Assembly: GCF_014522265.1 (NCBI RefSeq)
Contig: NZ_CP017024.1
Span: forward strand, 3,260,001 to 3,324,000
Source: Pseudomonas oryzihabitans
GTDB lineage: Bacteria > Pseudomonadota > Gammaproteobacteria > Pseudomonadales > Pseudomonadaceae
DNA: 64,000 nucleotides
Reading direction: 5' to 3'
Positions 63,748 to 64,000 of the stretch are shown one piece after another (the stretch's first letter is position 1; every line of letters begins with the position of its first letter). The notes below the pieces were generated by a model. That model ran no database searches, was not told the origin of the DNA, and saw only the letters and a program-made list of their open reading frames with translations. The translations under genes were made by a program, and so were the position numbers.

Positions 63748-64000
63748 CTAGCGGGCGATGGCCGCCTCGATGTCCTTGAATTCGATCACCCGGACATAGG
63801 GCGCGATCTCGCCGCTGATGGAGAAGTGCGCGCCGATCACCGTGACCTCGACCCCTTCGTTTTCCACCAGGTACTGCACCACCTCGTGGAAATCGCCGTC
63901 GCCCGCCACCAGGTAGAGCTTCTTCCAGCCGCGCTTGGCATGGGAGCGCATCAGATTGAAGGCCAGGCCGACATCCACGCCTTTCTGGCTCTTGGTGGTG
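63748..64000 (-). CDS. NYN domain (LabA/DUF88-like) protein, 5' end outside window
   Basis: The C-terminal about 84 codons of a PIN-like NYN ribonuclease-fold protein. TTKSQKGVDVGLAFNLM contains the aspartate typical of the NYN active site, and LYLVAGDGDFHEVVQYL carries the second acidic GDGDF motif. The frame runs open through base 64000, so the ATG at 63978 is internal and the gene begins beyond the window. It is convergent with the beta-lactamase-like gene, leaving nine bases. The function of the family includes RNA processing and regulation. Confidence 0.8.
   Translation of the reverse strand, partial: TTKSQKGVDVGLAFNLMRSHAKRGWKKLYLVAGDGDFHEVVQYLVENEGVEVTVIGAHFSISGEIAPYVRVIEFKDIEAAIAR

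Overview
The window is a high-GC gammaproteobacterial chromosome segment, almost certainly Pseudomonas. The pheT-ihfA-merR-tRNA-Pro(GGG) order, the muxABC-opmB efflux operon, YghU, DinG under a LexA box and REP-type palindromes all fit. I cannot fix the species; a P. oryzihabitans/psychrotolerans-like strain is a guess.

Layout. (1) 1-1862: core translation and nucleoid genes (end of pheT, ihfA, a MerR regulator, tRNA-Pro) closed by a terminator. (2) 1863-13547: an accessory defence island of lower GC, all genes on the minus strand: SNF2-type helicase, DUF4391 protein, type III DNA methyltransferase (Mod), DarT toxin, DarG antitoxin, type III restriction subunit (Res). The DarTG module sits between mod and res. 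(3) 13548-23061: a LysR regulator divergent from an ABC importer plus two DadA-like oxidases, a [2Fe-2S] protein, an HcnB-like flavoprotein and RidA, read as an opine or amine import-and-oxidation operon. (4) 23160-33890: a ten-gene minus-strand operon for a sugar acid (lyase, Fe-alcohol dehydrogenase, DUF1537 kinase, PdxA2, 2-hydroxyacid dehydrogenase, MFS and SSS transporters, Asp-box protein, SDR, terminal DeoR repressor), with two palindromes ahead of its first gene. (5) 34247-40007: small exported proteins, a sugar or LPS-related protein, a YqaA membrane protein missed by simple start-codon rules, a DsbA-fold protein, an epimerase-like SDR and a CoA-transferase. (6) 40013-51176: muxABC-opmB RND efflux operon followed by baeSR. 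(7) 51671-64000: a GST, an AraC regulator, a GNAT/C39-peptidase protein divergent from an ATP-grasp ligase, two SEC-C proteins, lipoproteins, dinG, a beta-lactamase-fold hydrolase and a partial NYN-domain gene.

Two cross-cutting observations matter for reading the annotation. First, seven genes (res, darG, darT, an epimerase, a CoA-transferase, an ATP-grasp ligase, a beta-lactamase-like gene) carry eight frameshifts. Each is repaired by adding one G/C to a short G/C run, which points to systematic homopolymer undercalling rather than eight real mutations; these genes are listed as frameshifted but are probably intact. Second, several palindromic repeat families are interspersed: two MITE-like elements with inverted-repeat ends (42146-42303, 53600-53740), two 91-94 bp stem-loops (56476-56566, 62425-62518) and one REP pair (51554-51633). 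One MITE-like copy supplies the last 26 codons and the stop of the gene it lies in.
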